Source: Polaribacter butkevichii
GTDB taxonomy: Bacteria > Bacteroidota > Bacteroidia > Flavobacteriales > Flavobacteriaceae
NCBI RefSeq assembly: GCF_038024105.1
Contig: NZ_CP150661.1
Coordinates: 930,001 to 994,000, forward strand
Reading direction: 5' to 3'
Length of the DNA: 64,000 nucleotides
The notes beneath the pieces were generated by a model. It worked only from the letters and a program-made list of their open reading frames with translations. It was not told the origin of the DNA and searched no databases. Position numbers and translations under genes: made by a program. Below are positions 17,046-24,837 of this stretch, in pieces (position 1 is the first letter of the stretch; every line of letters begins with the position of its first letter).

Positions 17046-18381
17046 ATTCGTGCCATTTTAAATCTTCTAAATTTCCTAAAAAAGGAATTGAGCCATATCT
17101 ACCGTTAAGATAACCTTTTCTAATATCAATAGTTTTATGCTCTTTGAAGTCACTCAATGAATATAAATCAGTAGAGCCATTTAAATCTTTTTCAGCAAAC
17201 CAAATTTCATCTTGTCTAAATATTTCTTGATCTAACAAGTTTGATTCGTGTGTTGTGAATATCAGTTGTCCTTTTGTTTTATTATCTAAAGAGAATTTTT
17301 TAACGAGTTCTTTTATCAAAAGAGGATGAATGCTTCTTTCGATTTCATCTACTATGTATACTTTTTCAGATGAAATTACATTCTTAAAAGCAGGTACAAA
17401 ATCTAATAACCTTACTGTTCCATCTGACTCTTCGTCTAAATCAAAAAAAACAGAACTTTTATTTGAAGTATGCTCAACTTTTAAAGTTTTAACCCAAATT
17501 GTGTCATTTTCTTTTACTAAAATCAATTCATCACCACGTCTACTCCTTAATCCTAACATTTTTTTAGGTGAATCTTCAACCTCTTTAATCAGTTTATCCA
17601 GTTCATTCTCATTATCCTCTCCGAAAAACTCTCGAATATTCTTTTTTTCTGTTCCCAAAGATTTAATTCCAATGTTAAATGAGCGCATTAAATCTTCTGC
17701 ATAATTTTTAAATTCAATATCAGTATCAATTTTATGAGCTAGTGCTCTTGGTTTTGAATCAGGTGTTATTATTTCAAGAGTTTCAGAAAACCATTCAAAA
17801 GCTTTTTTTACATCTTTTAAAAATTTGTTATCCCTGTTTGACAATAATTTTAATACTGGTTCATTTGGTTTTACAAACTCTTCTAAAAGAACATCTTTAA
17901 GAACTTGACTTTTTTCATCATTTTCAAAGTCATCTAAAAATTTAATTGTAGTCTTATCTCCTACTGTTTTTCTTTCATAAATTAGTTTGTCTTCTTTTTT
18001 GCCCAACCCAGAAATATACAATTCTTCGGTTGATATTTTGTCCTCAGAAAGAACAATTCCATAATATAGAGCTGTGTTTTCTTGAATAAATTCAACCGCT
18101 AGAATTTGTTCTTTTTTATTTCCGAATTTATATTGTGTATCCTTTAATCTAAATGGAATCACCTCTCTTGTAATCAATTTCTGAAATTGAAATAAAGACT
18201 TAATCAAATTTGATTTTCCTGCACCATTGGCTCCATAAATAGATGAAAGTTTAAGTATTTCAAATCCATCTAAATTATACTTGTGGTCTTGAAGAGTTTT
18301 TAATCTCTTGTTCGGTATTGTTGTAAACTCTTTCCTTTCACCAAAAGAGAACATATTTTCTATTACTAACCTTATCAACAT
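17029..18381 (-). CDS. rloA: RloA-like AAA ATPase (ABC/OLD-type)
   Basis: The 450-residue protein has an N-terminal IENMFSFGERKEF stretch, Walker A GANGAGKS (residues 50-57), a long helical insertion, Walker B VYIVDEIERSIHP (about 340-353) and a switch histidine in LIFTTHESNLLD. This is the AAA_15/AAA_21 group of ABC-like ATPases. Paired with RloB it resembles R-linked ORF A of type I restriction loci and AriA of PARIS, where the ATPase scaffolds and senses phage proteins. No hsd genes are nearby. The upstream region carries direct and inverted repeats. Confidence 0.83.
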   Translation of the reverse strand: MLIRLVIENMFSFGERKEFTTIPNKRLKTLQDHKYNLDGFEILKLSSIYGANGAGKSNLIKSLFQFQKLITREVIPFRLKDTQYKFGNKKEQILAVEFIQENTALYYGIVLSEDKISTEELYISGLGKKEDKLIYERKTVGDKTTIKFLDDFENDEKSQVLKDVLLEEFVKPNEPVLKLLSNRDNKFLKDVKKAFEWFSETLEIITPDSKPRALAHKIDTDIEFKNYAEDLMRSFNIGIKSLGTEKKNIREFFGEDNENELDKLIKEVEDSPKKMLGLRSRRGDELILVKENDTIWVKTLKVEHTSNKSSVFFDLDEESDGTVRLLDFVPAFKNVISSEKVYIVDEIERSIHPLLIKELVKKFSLDNKTKGQLIFTTHESNLLDQEIFRQDEIWFAEKDLNGSTDLYSLSDFKEHKTIDIRKGYLNGRYGSIPFLGNLEDLKWHEYDFNK

Positions 18382-18384
18382 AAC

Positions 18385-18475
18385 TTCACGTGATTATTTC
18401 ACGTAAAGTTATTGATTTGTTTTTAAATAAGCAACACTAAAATGTTAATTAATTTAATTTAGGTGAAAATATCAC
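18385..18475. promoter_or_regulatory. Repeats in the RloA upstream region
   Basis: TTCACGT occurs at 18385-18391 and 18399-18405, the first as part of the palindrome TCACGTGA, only 4 nt from the RloA start codon. Farther up, GTGA-5 nt-TCAC (18463-18475) forms an inverted repeat. These could be operators of an outside regulator. The rest of the 377-nt gap is AT-rich without a gene. Confidence 0.4.
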
Positions 18476-18669
18476 GATTAATAGATCTAACCTACAAATC
18501 AAAACATCTCCCCTTTTTAATAACTTATAACCAACGTTAACAAAGTTAGTTTTTTAACCATAAAAAAATCAATTATTAAAGAACTGTTTATCAACATTTA
18601 AATAACACTTTTTTAAAGTAAATTTATAATTTTACAGGAACAAAAACCCCACAAAACGACAACGCAAAC

Positions 18670-18716
18670 AAAAACCTCCAATTTAACTGTAAATATTACA
18701 GAAATTGGAGGTTTTT
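18670..18716 (-). terminator. Intrinsic terminator of the APC-MarC unit
   Basis: The 15-bp arms 18670-18684 and 18702-18716 pair perfectly, and inside them CTGTAA and TTACAG pair further. The minus-strand transcript of marC meets this hairpin 42 nt past its stop, followed by a T-rich run. Confidence 0.85.
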
Positions 18717-18758
18717 ATATCGTTTTTACGAAGAAGTATTTTTTATTTCACCTTTATT

Positions 18759-19376
18759 CTAAGCCAAATTAAAAGAAATTTTAATCCCTTCAATAATCAT
18801 ACTTGTACCAATAATAGCAATGATTAATCCCATTATTTTACCGATTACAGAAATAACATTATTCCCTATTTTCCGAACAATATAATCGCTTAAACCAAAA
18901 GTAATATAGGTTAACAAGCACATAATCCCAAAAATTAGTATCACCAAACTAATGTGAATATAACTAGCATCAGACACAAAATTCATGGCAGTTACAATGG
19001 TTCCTGGTCCTGCTAAAATAGGAATCGCTAAAGGCGAAACCGCAATGTTTTCATCAATGTCTATACTTTTTAAATGCTTTATATTCGATTTCTTTGATTG
19101 TAACATTTCGAAACCAACAAAAAAGATTAAAATACCACCTGTAATCTTAAAGGCAGGAATCGTTATTCCAAATAACTCGAAAATAAACTTACCTAAAATA
19201 ACAAAAACAGTAACAATAATAAAAGCAATTATAACTGCTCGTTTATTTATTCTTTGCTTAGTTTCTTTACTTGCTCCGTCTAATAAAGTTAAAAAAATTG
19301 GTAAATTAGAAACCGGATTCATAATGGCTAAAAAACCAGTAAATACGGTAATTGAATAGGTTAAAAGATTATCCAT
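18759..19376 (-). CDS. MarC-family membrane protein
   Basis: The 205-residue product has six membrane helices and the family hallmarks FLAIMNPVSNLPIFLTLL near the N-terminus, AFKITGGILIFFVGFEML, and SPLAIPILAGPGTIVTAM. MarC proteins are inner-membrane proteins that were once thought to give multiple antibiotic resistance; their transport activity is not settled. The start codon abuts the stop of the upstream amino acid permease with no gap, so the two form one transcription unit. Confidence 0.9.
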   Translation of the reverse strand: MDNLLTYSITVFTGFLAIMNPVSNLPIFLTLLDGASKETKQRINKRAVIIAFIIVTVFVILGKFIFELFGITIPAFKITGGILIFFVGFEMLQSKKSNIKHLKSIDIDENIAVSPLAIPILAGPGTIVTAMNFVSDASYIHISLVILIFGIMCLLTYITFGLSDYIVRKIGNNVISVIGKIMGLIIAIIGTSMIIEGIKISFNLA

Positions 19377-20654
19377 TTATTTTTTTTCTGTGTTTTTATA
19401 AATCCATTCTGCGATAAAGCAAAACCCTATAATTGAAATAGAAATAAGCACGCCCAATAGGTTTGTTTCGTACTGTTGGTGTATTAAAATAACGGTAGCA
19501 ACCATGCATAAAATAAAACCCATTAACGGAATTACTTTATTGCTTCCTGTGTTTTTAGACAATTTATAACCAACAAAATTTACAATACCAAAAATAAGTA
19601 AAAACCCAACACTACCTGCTGTAGAGATGCTTTCTAAATCGAGAATATTTACAAGAATTAAAGTAGCAATGGCGGTTACCATTAACCCTATAGGTTGGTT
19701 CCATAATTTTGCTAAAAAATGATGATCGAGTTCGTCATCTTCTGCAATTTCATAATTTACACGACCAGCACCTAACAAAGAAGCATTGATTGCCGAAAAG
19801 GTAGAAATTAAAGCAGCCACTGTAATTATAGAAAAACCAATTTGTCCTAACATTGGTTTTGCGGCTTCTGCCAAAACATAATCTTCTGCCGTAGCAATTT
19901 TTGAAAAAGGAAGTGACCCCACCGTAACAATGGCAATAATAATGTACAAAATAATGACAAAAATAACCGAGATGTAATAAGCTCTAGAAATATTTTTTTC
20001 TGGATTGATAATATCTGGCGCTGCATTTGCAATTAACTCAAAGCCTTCATACGCTACAAAAATAACCATTCCGCCTGCAAATAATTTAATAGGAGCTTCC
20101 CAATTAGTCACTGCCAATTGTGTCAGTTCTGGATTCCCTATTAACCCGTAACCTCCAATAAAAATAAAGGCAATTAAAATGATCAGTTTAATAACAACAG
20201 CATAAGCTTCTATTTTACCCACCACAGCAACACTATAATAATTAATTACGGTTGCCAAAAGAATGATGCTACTCGCATAAATATGAAAGTCGATGGTTTT
20301 ATGATGTGTAATTTCTAATAAATTAGGCGCATAAGAACCAAATGCAGAAGCATAAAGAGAAAGCATTATAATATAACTTACCCATAAAAGATTACTAATT
20401 GCACCACTAAACACCGTTTTACCAAATCCTTGGTTGATAAACTTTACCGTTCCTCCCCTATTTGGGTACGCTATTGAGAGTTTTACGTAACTATAAGAAG
20501 TTATTAAAGCCAAAATTCCTGCCAATAAAAAAGCAATAGGTGTTCCTCCTTTTGCGAGTGATACCGCAAGACCAAGAACTGCAAAAATTCCACCACCTAC
20601 CATTCCGCCTACGCCAATGGATATTGCTTCTTTTAATCCTATTTTTTTGTTCAT
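19377..20654 (-). CDS. APC-superfamily amino acid permease
   Basis: This 425-residue protein has twelve helices. The N-terminal IGVGGMVGGGIFAVLG contains the substrate-binding G-G-G-I-F turn of APC transporters, and the helix 6 region FVAYEGFELIANAAPD is likewise typical. It should carry an amino acid with H+ or by exchange. It is translated just before MarC, which suggests that both act on related metabolites. Substrate cannot be inferred. Confidence 0.88.
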   Translation of the reverse strand: MNKKIGLKEAISIGVGGMVGGGIFAVLGLAVSLAKGGTPIAFLLAGILALITSYSYVKLSIAYPNRGGTVKFINQGFGKTVFSGAISNLLWVSYIIMLSLYASAFGSYAPNLLEITHHKTIDFHIYASSIILLATVINYYSVAVVGKIEAYAVVIKLIILIAFIFIGGYGLIGNPELTQLAVTNWEAPIKLFAGGMVIFVAYEGFELIANAAPDIINPEKNISRAYYISVIFVIILYIIIAIVTVGSLPFSKIATAEDYVLAEAAKPMLGQIGFSIITVAALISTFSAINASLLGAGRVNYEIAEDDELDHHFLAKLWNQPIGLMVTAIATLILVNILDLESISTAGSVGFLLIFGIVNFVGYKLSKNTGSNKVIPLMGFILCMVATVILIHQQYETNLLGVLISISIIGFCFIAEWIYKNTEKK

Positions 20655-20726
20655 TTATGGTGATTTAAAGTATAAAGGTAAATTTTATAAAAGGATTCAG
20701 TATCAAATTTCCTTATAAAAATAAAA

Positions 20727-20756
20727 GCTCAAAAACAAGGTAATTGTGTTTTGAGC
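20727..20756 (-). terminator. Hairpin with GCTCAAAA/TTTTGAGC arms
   Basis: GCTCAAAA (20727-20734) pairs with TTTTGAGC (20749-20756), and the stem extends inward (ACA with TGT) past a one-base bulge. It lies between the CopZ-like gene's 3' end and the permease start, so it would end the minus-strand copper transcript. Confidence 0.5.
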
Positions 20757-20839
20757 CTTTACAATGTATTTGTATAGAATAGCACTTATACGTACTCTTC
20801 TTTAACATCTAGAGTGTTGTTTATTTTGACAAAAGGCTA

Positions 20840-20954
20840 TCAATTCGAGTGAATTTTACAATTGCAATGCGTAAAATTTGTATCGAGAATACCTATTTAA
20901 GTTATGAAATTGTTCTCGATATAATTTTTCGTACCTCAAAATCACTCGAACTGA
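20840..20954. repeat. Dispersed flavobacterial palindromic repeat
   Basis: The outer arms TCAATTCGAGTGA (20840-20852) and TCACTCGAACTGA (20942-20954) are near-perfect inverted repeats. The inner arms TATCGAGAA (20881-20889) and TTCTCGATA (20913-20921) are perfect. This nested TCGAG-type palindrome resembles elements found in many copies between genes of flavobacteria. It fills most of the 342-nt gap downstream of the CopZ-like gene; no gene was found there. Confidence 0.65.
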
Positions 20955-20996
20955 CATTTTAAATTTACAAAAAGTCCAAATGCGCCATTGGTTTTG

Positions 20997-21209
20997 TTAT
21001 TGAATTTCTTCAATTTCGAAACCTGCACTTTTTACAGCTTCTACTACGCTGTTTTTATCTTCATCGTCTAAGGTTACTTCTAAAATTTTATCATCGTGCT
21101 CTAAATCTACTTTCCATAAATCTATATTGTCTAAATTGTTTAGCACAGGCGTTACAGATTTAATGCAACTTCCACAATGGATATTTGTTTTGTATTTTAC
21201 GATTGTCAT
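20997..21209 (-). CDS. CopZ-like copper chaperone / HMA-domain protein
   Basis: A 70-residue single heavy-metal-associated domain with the metal motif CGSC (residues 12-15, HCGSC) followed by a ferredoxin-like beta-alpha-beta pattern. Such proteins deliver Cu(I) in the cytoplasm. It lies 12 nt downstream of the P-type ATPase and is probably part of its operon. The usual methionine before the first cysteine is replaced by histidine (I-H-C), which might tune metal preference. It is rich in acidic residues. Confidence 0.85.
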   Translation of the reverse strand: MTIVKYKTNIHCGSCIKSVTPVLNNLDNIDLWKVDLEHDDKILEVTLDDEDKNSVVEAVKSAGFEIEEIQ

Positions 21210-21221
21210 CTTTTTTTATTT

Positions 21222-23435
21222 TTAATTAATATTTTTATTTTTTAATCTTAAACTGTTAGAGAGTACAGATATAGAACTCATAGACATTGCTGCCCCAGCA
21301 ATCATTGGGTTTAATAAAAATCCGTTGATGGGAAACAATACTCCTGCCGCAATAGGAATGACAATAAGGTTGTAAATAAATGCCCAGAATAAATTCTGTT
21401 TAATGGTTTTCATCGTTGCTTTAGACAATTGAATGGCTTTAGAAATCTGTTTTAAATCGGAATGCATTAACGTGATTCCTGCACTTTCCATCGCAATATC
21501 TGTTCCGCTTCCCATAGCAATACCAACATCTGCTTGTGCCAAAGCATGCGAGTCATTGATGCCGTCTCCTGCCATCGCAACCACTTTTCCTTGTGCTTGT
21601 AGTTCTTTCACAAAAGCACCTTTGTCTGCAGGCATTACATTTGCTTGGTAGTTTTTTATCCCAACTTTGTTGGCTATTGCTTTTGCAGTTTGCTCATTAT
21701 CGCCAGTTAACATATGTATTTCTATGCCCATTTGTTGTAGTTTCTCAATGGCAGCAAGCGTTGTTTCTTTTACTTTATCGGCCACTGCAATAAGACCAAC
21801 TACCCTATTTTTATGCGCTACATACACCACTGTTTTTGCTTCTGATTTTAAGCTATTTGCTTTGACACTCAATTCGGTAGGAATTGTAATTTCCTTTTGA
21901 ATCATTAAACTTTCATTCCCTATTCTATACAATTCGTTTTTAAAGGTTCCTTCTGCTCCTAAACCAGTAATACTTGTAAAAGAATCGATGGGAACATTTT
22001 CTGTATCTATCATTTTTAAATGTGCTACAATTGCTTCTGCAATAGGATGCTCTGATTCTGATTCTATAGCAAACACCACTTTCTCTAACTCGGTAGAAAC
22101 TGTATTTTTATCCCAAATTAAATCGGTTACTTTTGGTTTTCCTTCGGTGATGGTTCCTGTTTTGTCTAATATTAAAGTATCAATCTTATAAGCAGTTTCT
22201 AATGCTTGCGCGTCTTTTATTAAAATTCCTTGTTGTGCTCCTTTACCAATCCCCACCATTAAAGCGGTTGGAGTTGCCAAACCTAACGCACACGGACAAG
22301 CAATAATTAAAACAGTAATTGGCGTTAATAAAGCATAAGTTATAGAAGGATCTGGCCCTAATAAATACCATAAAACAGAAGTTACAACGGCTAAACCAAT
22401 TACAATAGGCACAAATATACCTGCAATTTTATCTGCCAATTTCTGAATAGCAGGCTTGCTAGATTGTGCTTCTTCTACCAATTTAATAATTTGAGATAGT
22501 AAGGTTTCATCGCCAATTTTAGTAGCAATAATTCTTAAAGATCCTTTCTGATTGATAGTACCTGCAAAAACGTTACTTCCCTTCATTTTTTCTACCGGAA
22601 TCGGTTCTCCAGAAATCATACTTTCATCTATAAAAGAAGTTCCTTTTTTTACTTTTCCGTCTACAGGTATTTTATCTCCTGGTTTTAAAATGATCAATTC
22701 ACCTTTTAGAATTTCATCATAAGAGATTACTTTTTCTTCACCATTTCTAATTGCCGTTACTTTTTTAGGTTTTAAACCCATTAATTTCTTAATAGCAGAA
22801 GAGGTTTTACTTTTTGCTTTTTCTTCAAAAAAACGTCCTAATAAAATTAACGTAATAATAATTACTGCCGATTCGAAATACACATGAGGCACCAAACCTT
22901 TGCTTAAAAAATACTGCGGATTTACCGTATTAAATACACTAAACAAAAAGGCAATTCCGGTACTTAGTGCCACCAATGTATCCATATTTGTAGAAAAACT
23001 CTTTAGCCTTTTCCACGCAATGGTGTAAAACTCTGCACCACTATAAAATAAAACAGGTAGTGCAAGCGCCATCATAATCCAATTTTCATACGGTATTTTA
23101 CCCATTAAAAACATAGACATGATAAAAATAGGCACCGAAAAGATTGCAGCGAAAATCAACTTCTTTTTAAGGGTTGCTAATCTTTTTTCTTCTAAAGCTT
23201 CAAACTCTTTTTTAGTATCTTCTTTTGTGCCTAAAATCAATTTAAAACCTATTTCTTTAACTTTATTCCCAATAGTTTCCAACGGAATAATATTCTCGTC
23301 ATATGAGATGGTCACCGATTGATTTGGGTAATTAACAGCAACCTCAAGAATTCCTTTTTGCGGCTTTAAATACGTCTCTATGCTAATGGCACACGAGGCA
23401 CAAGTCATACCTGCTACTTTATATTCTTCTTTCAT
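21222..23435 (-). CDS. copA: Copper-exporting P1B-type ATPase
   Basis: The 737-residue protein has one N-terminal HMA domain (GMTCASC, Cys12 and Cys15), the membrane metal site ACPCALG near residue 380, phosphorylation motif DKTGT near 420, the SEHP motif and the GDGIND hinge near 620. The terminal MSMSSISVLSNSLRL with its conserved M-S-x-S-S marks the Cu(I) subgroup P1B-1. It exports copper from the cytoplasm using ATP. Its operon includes an AraC-type regulator upstream and the small HMA protein downstream. Only a single HMA domain is present. Confidence 0.95.
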   Translation of the reverse strand: MKEEYKVAGMTCASCAISIETYLKPQKGILEVAVNYPNQSVTISYDENIIPLETIGNKVKEIGFKLILGTKEDTKKEFEALEEKRLATLKKKLIFAAIFSVPIFIMSMFLMGKIPYENWIMMALALPVLFYSGAEFYTIAWKRLKSFSTNMDTLVALSTGIAFLFSVFNTVNPQYFLSKGLVPHVYFESAVIIITLILLGRFFEEKAKSKTSSAIKKLMGLKPKKVTAIRNGEEKVISYDEILKGELIILKPGDKIPVDGKVKKGTSFIDESMISGEPIPVEKMKGSNVFAGTINQKGSLRIIATKIGDETLLSQIIKLVEEAQSSKPAIQKLADKIAGIFVPIVIGLAVVTSVLWYLLGPDPSITYALLTPITVLIIACPCALGLATPTALMVGIGKGAQQGILIKDAQALETAYKIDTLILDKTGTITEGKPKVTDLIWDKNTVSTELEKVVFAIESESEHPIAEAIVAHLKMIDTENVPIDSFTSITGLGAEGTFKNELYRIGNESLMIQKEITIPTELSVKANSLKSEAKTVVYVAHKNRVVGLIAVADKVKETTLAAIEKLQQMGIEIHMLTGDNEQTAKAIANKVGIKNYQANVMPADKGAFVKELQAQGKVVAMAGDGINDSHALAQADVGIAMGSGTDIAMESAGITLMHSDLKQISKAIQLSKATMKTIKQNLFWAFIYNLIVIPIAAGVLFPINGFLLNPMIAGAAMSMSSISVLSNSLRLKNKNIN

Positions 23436-23536
23436 GATATTACTTTTATTGTACTACAAAAGTACAGCTACTGTACACCAAATTTGTTATAGAATTATGA
23501 GTACCATTTGTATAATTCTGATTTTATAAATTTTAT

Positions 23537-24106
23537 TTAAAGTGCATCTAACGATTGATGCTTAGGATCTTTCATTTTTTTAAACTGAGAAGGAGACATG
23601 CCCGTTTCTTTTTTAAACTGTGCAGAAAGATGAGCTACACTGCTATAATTCATCTGAATAGCAATTTCTGAAAGCGAATATTCTTTGTAAAAAAGCAATT
23701 CTTTTACATGCTCTATTTTCTGTTTTAAAATAAAACGTTCTATAGTAATCCCTTCTACAGAAGAAAAAAGCCTACTAAGAGAAGCATAATCATGCTGTAA
23801 TTCATCAGAAATATAATCTGAAAAATTGATATGTAAAGGTTCTTTTGAGTGATGTACTTGTGCAATTATTAAGGCTTTAATCTGCGTTATTATTTTTTGA
23901 TTTTTATCCTCTAGCAACTCAAAACCTCTTTCTTTTAAACGGCTCCCCAATTTCAATTTTAAAGCATCATTTATTGCTGTAGTACTTTCTAACTTCCCCA
24001 ACTGAAGGTTGTGAATACCAATCTGTAAATCTGCACAAATTTCTTTTACCACATCTATACAACGCGGACAAACCATATTTTTTATATAGATAATAGTGGT
24101 GTTCAT
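23537..24106 (-). CDS. AraC-family regulator with N-terminal metal-binding-like domain
   Basis: The C-terminal half (about residues 90-185) is a typical AraC/XylS DNA-binding domain with two helix-turn-helices; the second contains the family pattern YSSVAHLSAQFKKETGMSPSQFKKM. The N-terminal half resembles a degenerate HMA domain and keeps a C-P-R-C pair (KNMVCPRCIDVV, near residue 13). Because it stands directly upstream of copA and the small HMA gene on the same strand, it probably senses copper and regulates the operon. That role is inferred. Confidence 0.85.
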   Translation of the reverse strand: MNTTIIYIKNMVCPRCIDVVKEICADLQIGIHNLQLGKLESTTAINDALKLKLGSRLKERGFELLEDKNQKIITQIKALIIAQVHHSKEPLHINFSDYISDELQHDYASLSRLFSSVEGITIERFILKQKIEHVKELLFYKEYSLSEIAIQMNYSSVAHLSAQFKKETGMSPSQFKKMKDPKHQSLDAL

Positions 24107-24149
24107 TTTTTTAAATTTAAAAAATAATTACTATTTATTTAAGGGTGAA

Positions 24150-24833
24150 TTAATGGTTGGTAAAGTTTCTTAAATCTCTATTAGCCCCATAAATTACTAA
24201 AATATCATTTTCGTTTAAAACAGTATCTGGCGATATCACACCTTGTACTTCTTCTTCGTTTCTAGACCTACCAACAATAGATTTTACTTTTCTTTTTTTA
24301 ATGGTAGTTAACGCTAAGATATTGTATTTTCTACGAAGCTGAATTTCTTTAATTGTACTGCCAATATATCTTTCGGGAATATTTACCTCAATAATGCTAA
24401 AATCTGCACTCAACTCAAAAGAATCTACCACATTTGTTAAACATAATTTTTTAGCCCAACGCTCTGCAGATTCTTCTTCTGGATGTACAATTTCTTCGAT
24501 ACCAATGGCATTTAAAACTTTTTCGTGCAACGGATTAATAGCTCTACTAATTAATCGTTTTACTTGAAAATTTTTAAACAATGCCGTTGTCATAACATTA
24601 GCTCCTTGGTCTTGCCCAAAGGCGATAATAACCACATCGGTATCACTTAATGGCAATCCGGAAACGGTAGATTCATCCGTAGCATCCATACAAATAGTAT
24701 GAGAAATTCTTTCTTTATACAATTCCACTTTTGCCATATTGCTATCTATCCCAATCACTTCATTTCCTTGTGTAGTTAGTTTTTCTGCCAATGGAGCTCC
24801 AAAATTTCCGAGTCCTACAATAATATATTTCAT
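24150..24833 (-). CDS. trkA: Trk/Ktr potassium uptake regulatory subunit
   Basis: The 227-residue cytoplasmic protein begins with a Rossmann fold (IIVGLGNFGAPLAEKL, NAD/ATP-binding; residues 3-18) typical of RCK (TrkA-N) domains, followed by a C-terminal TrkA-C domain (about residues 140-225). It gates the membrane pore protein encoded by the next gene upstream, TrkH. The TrkH stop and this ATG are 4 nt apart. With a single RCK it resembles KtrA more than E. coli TrkA. Confidence 0.9.
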   Translation of the reverse strand: MKYIIVGLGNFGAPLAEKLTTQGNEVIGIDSNMAKVELYKERISHTICMDATDESTVSGLPLSDTDVVIIAFGQDQGANVMTTALFKNFQVKRLISRAINPLHEKVLNAIGIEEIVHPEEESAERWAKKLCLTNVVDSFELSADFSIIEVNIPERYIGSTIKEIQLRRKYNILALTTIKKRKVKSIVGRSRNEEEVQGVISPDTVLNENDILVIYGANRDLRNFTNH

Positions 24834-24837
24834 AATA

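Noticed and set aside
20655..20996. Riboswitch or RNA gene in the copper operon downstream gap
   Set aside because: The structured sequence matches a nested palindrome typical of dispersed repeats and lies downstream, not upstream, of the copper genes.
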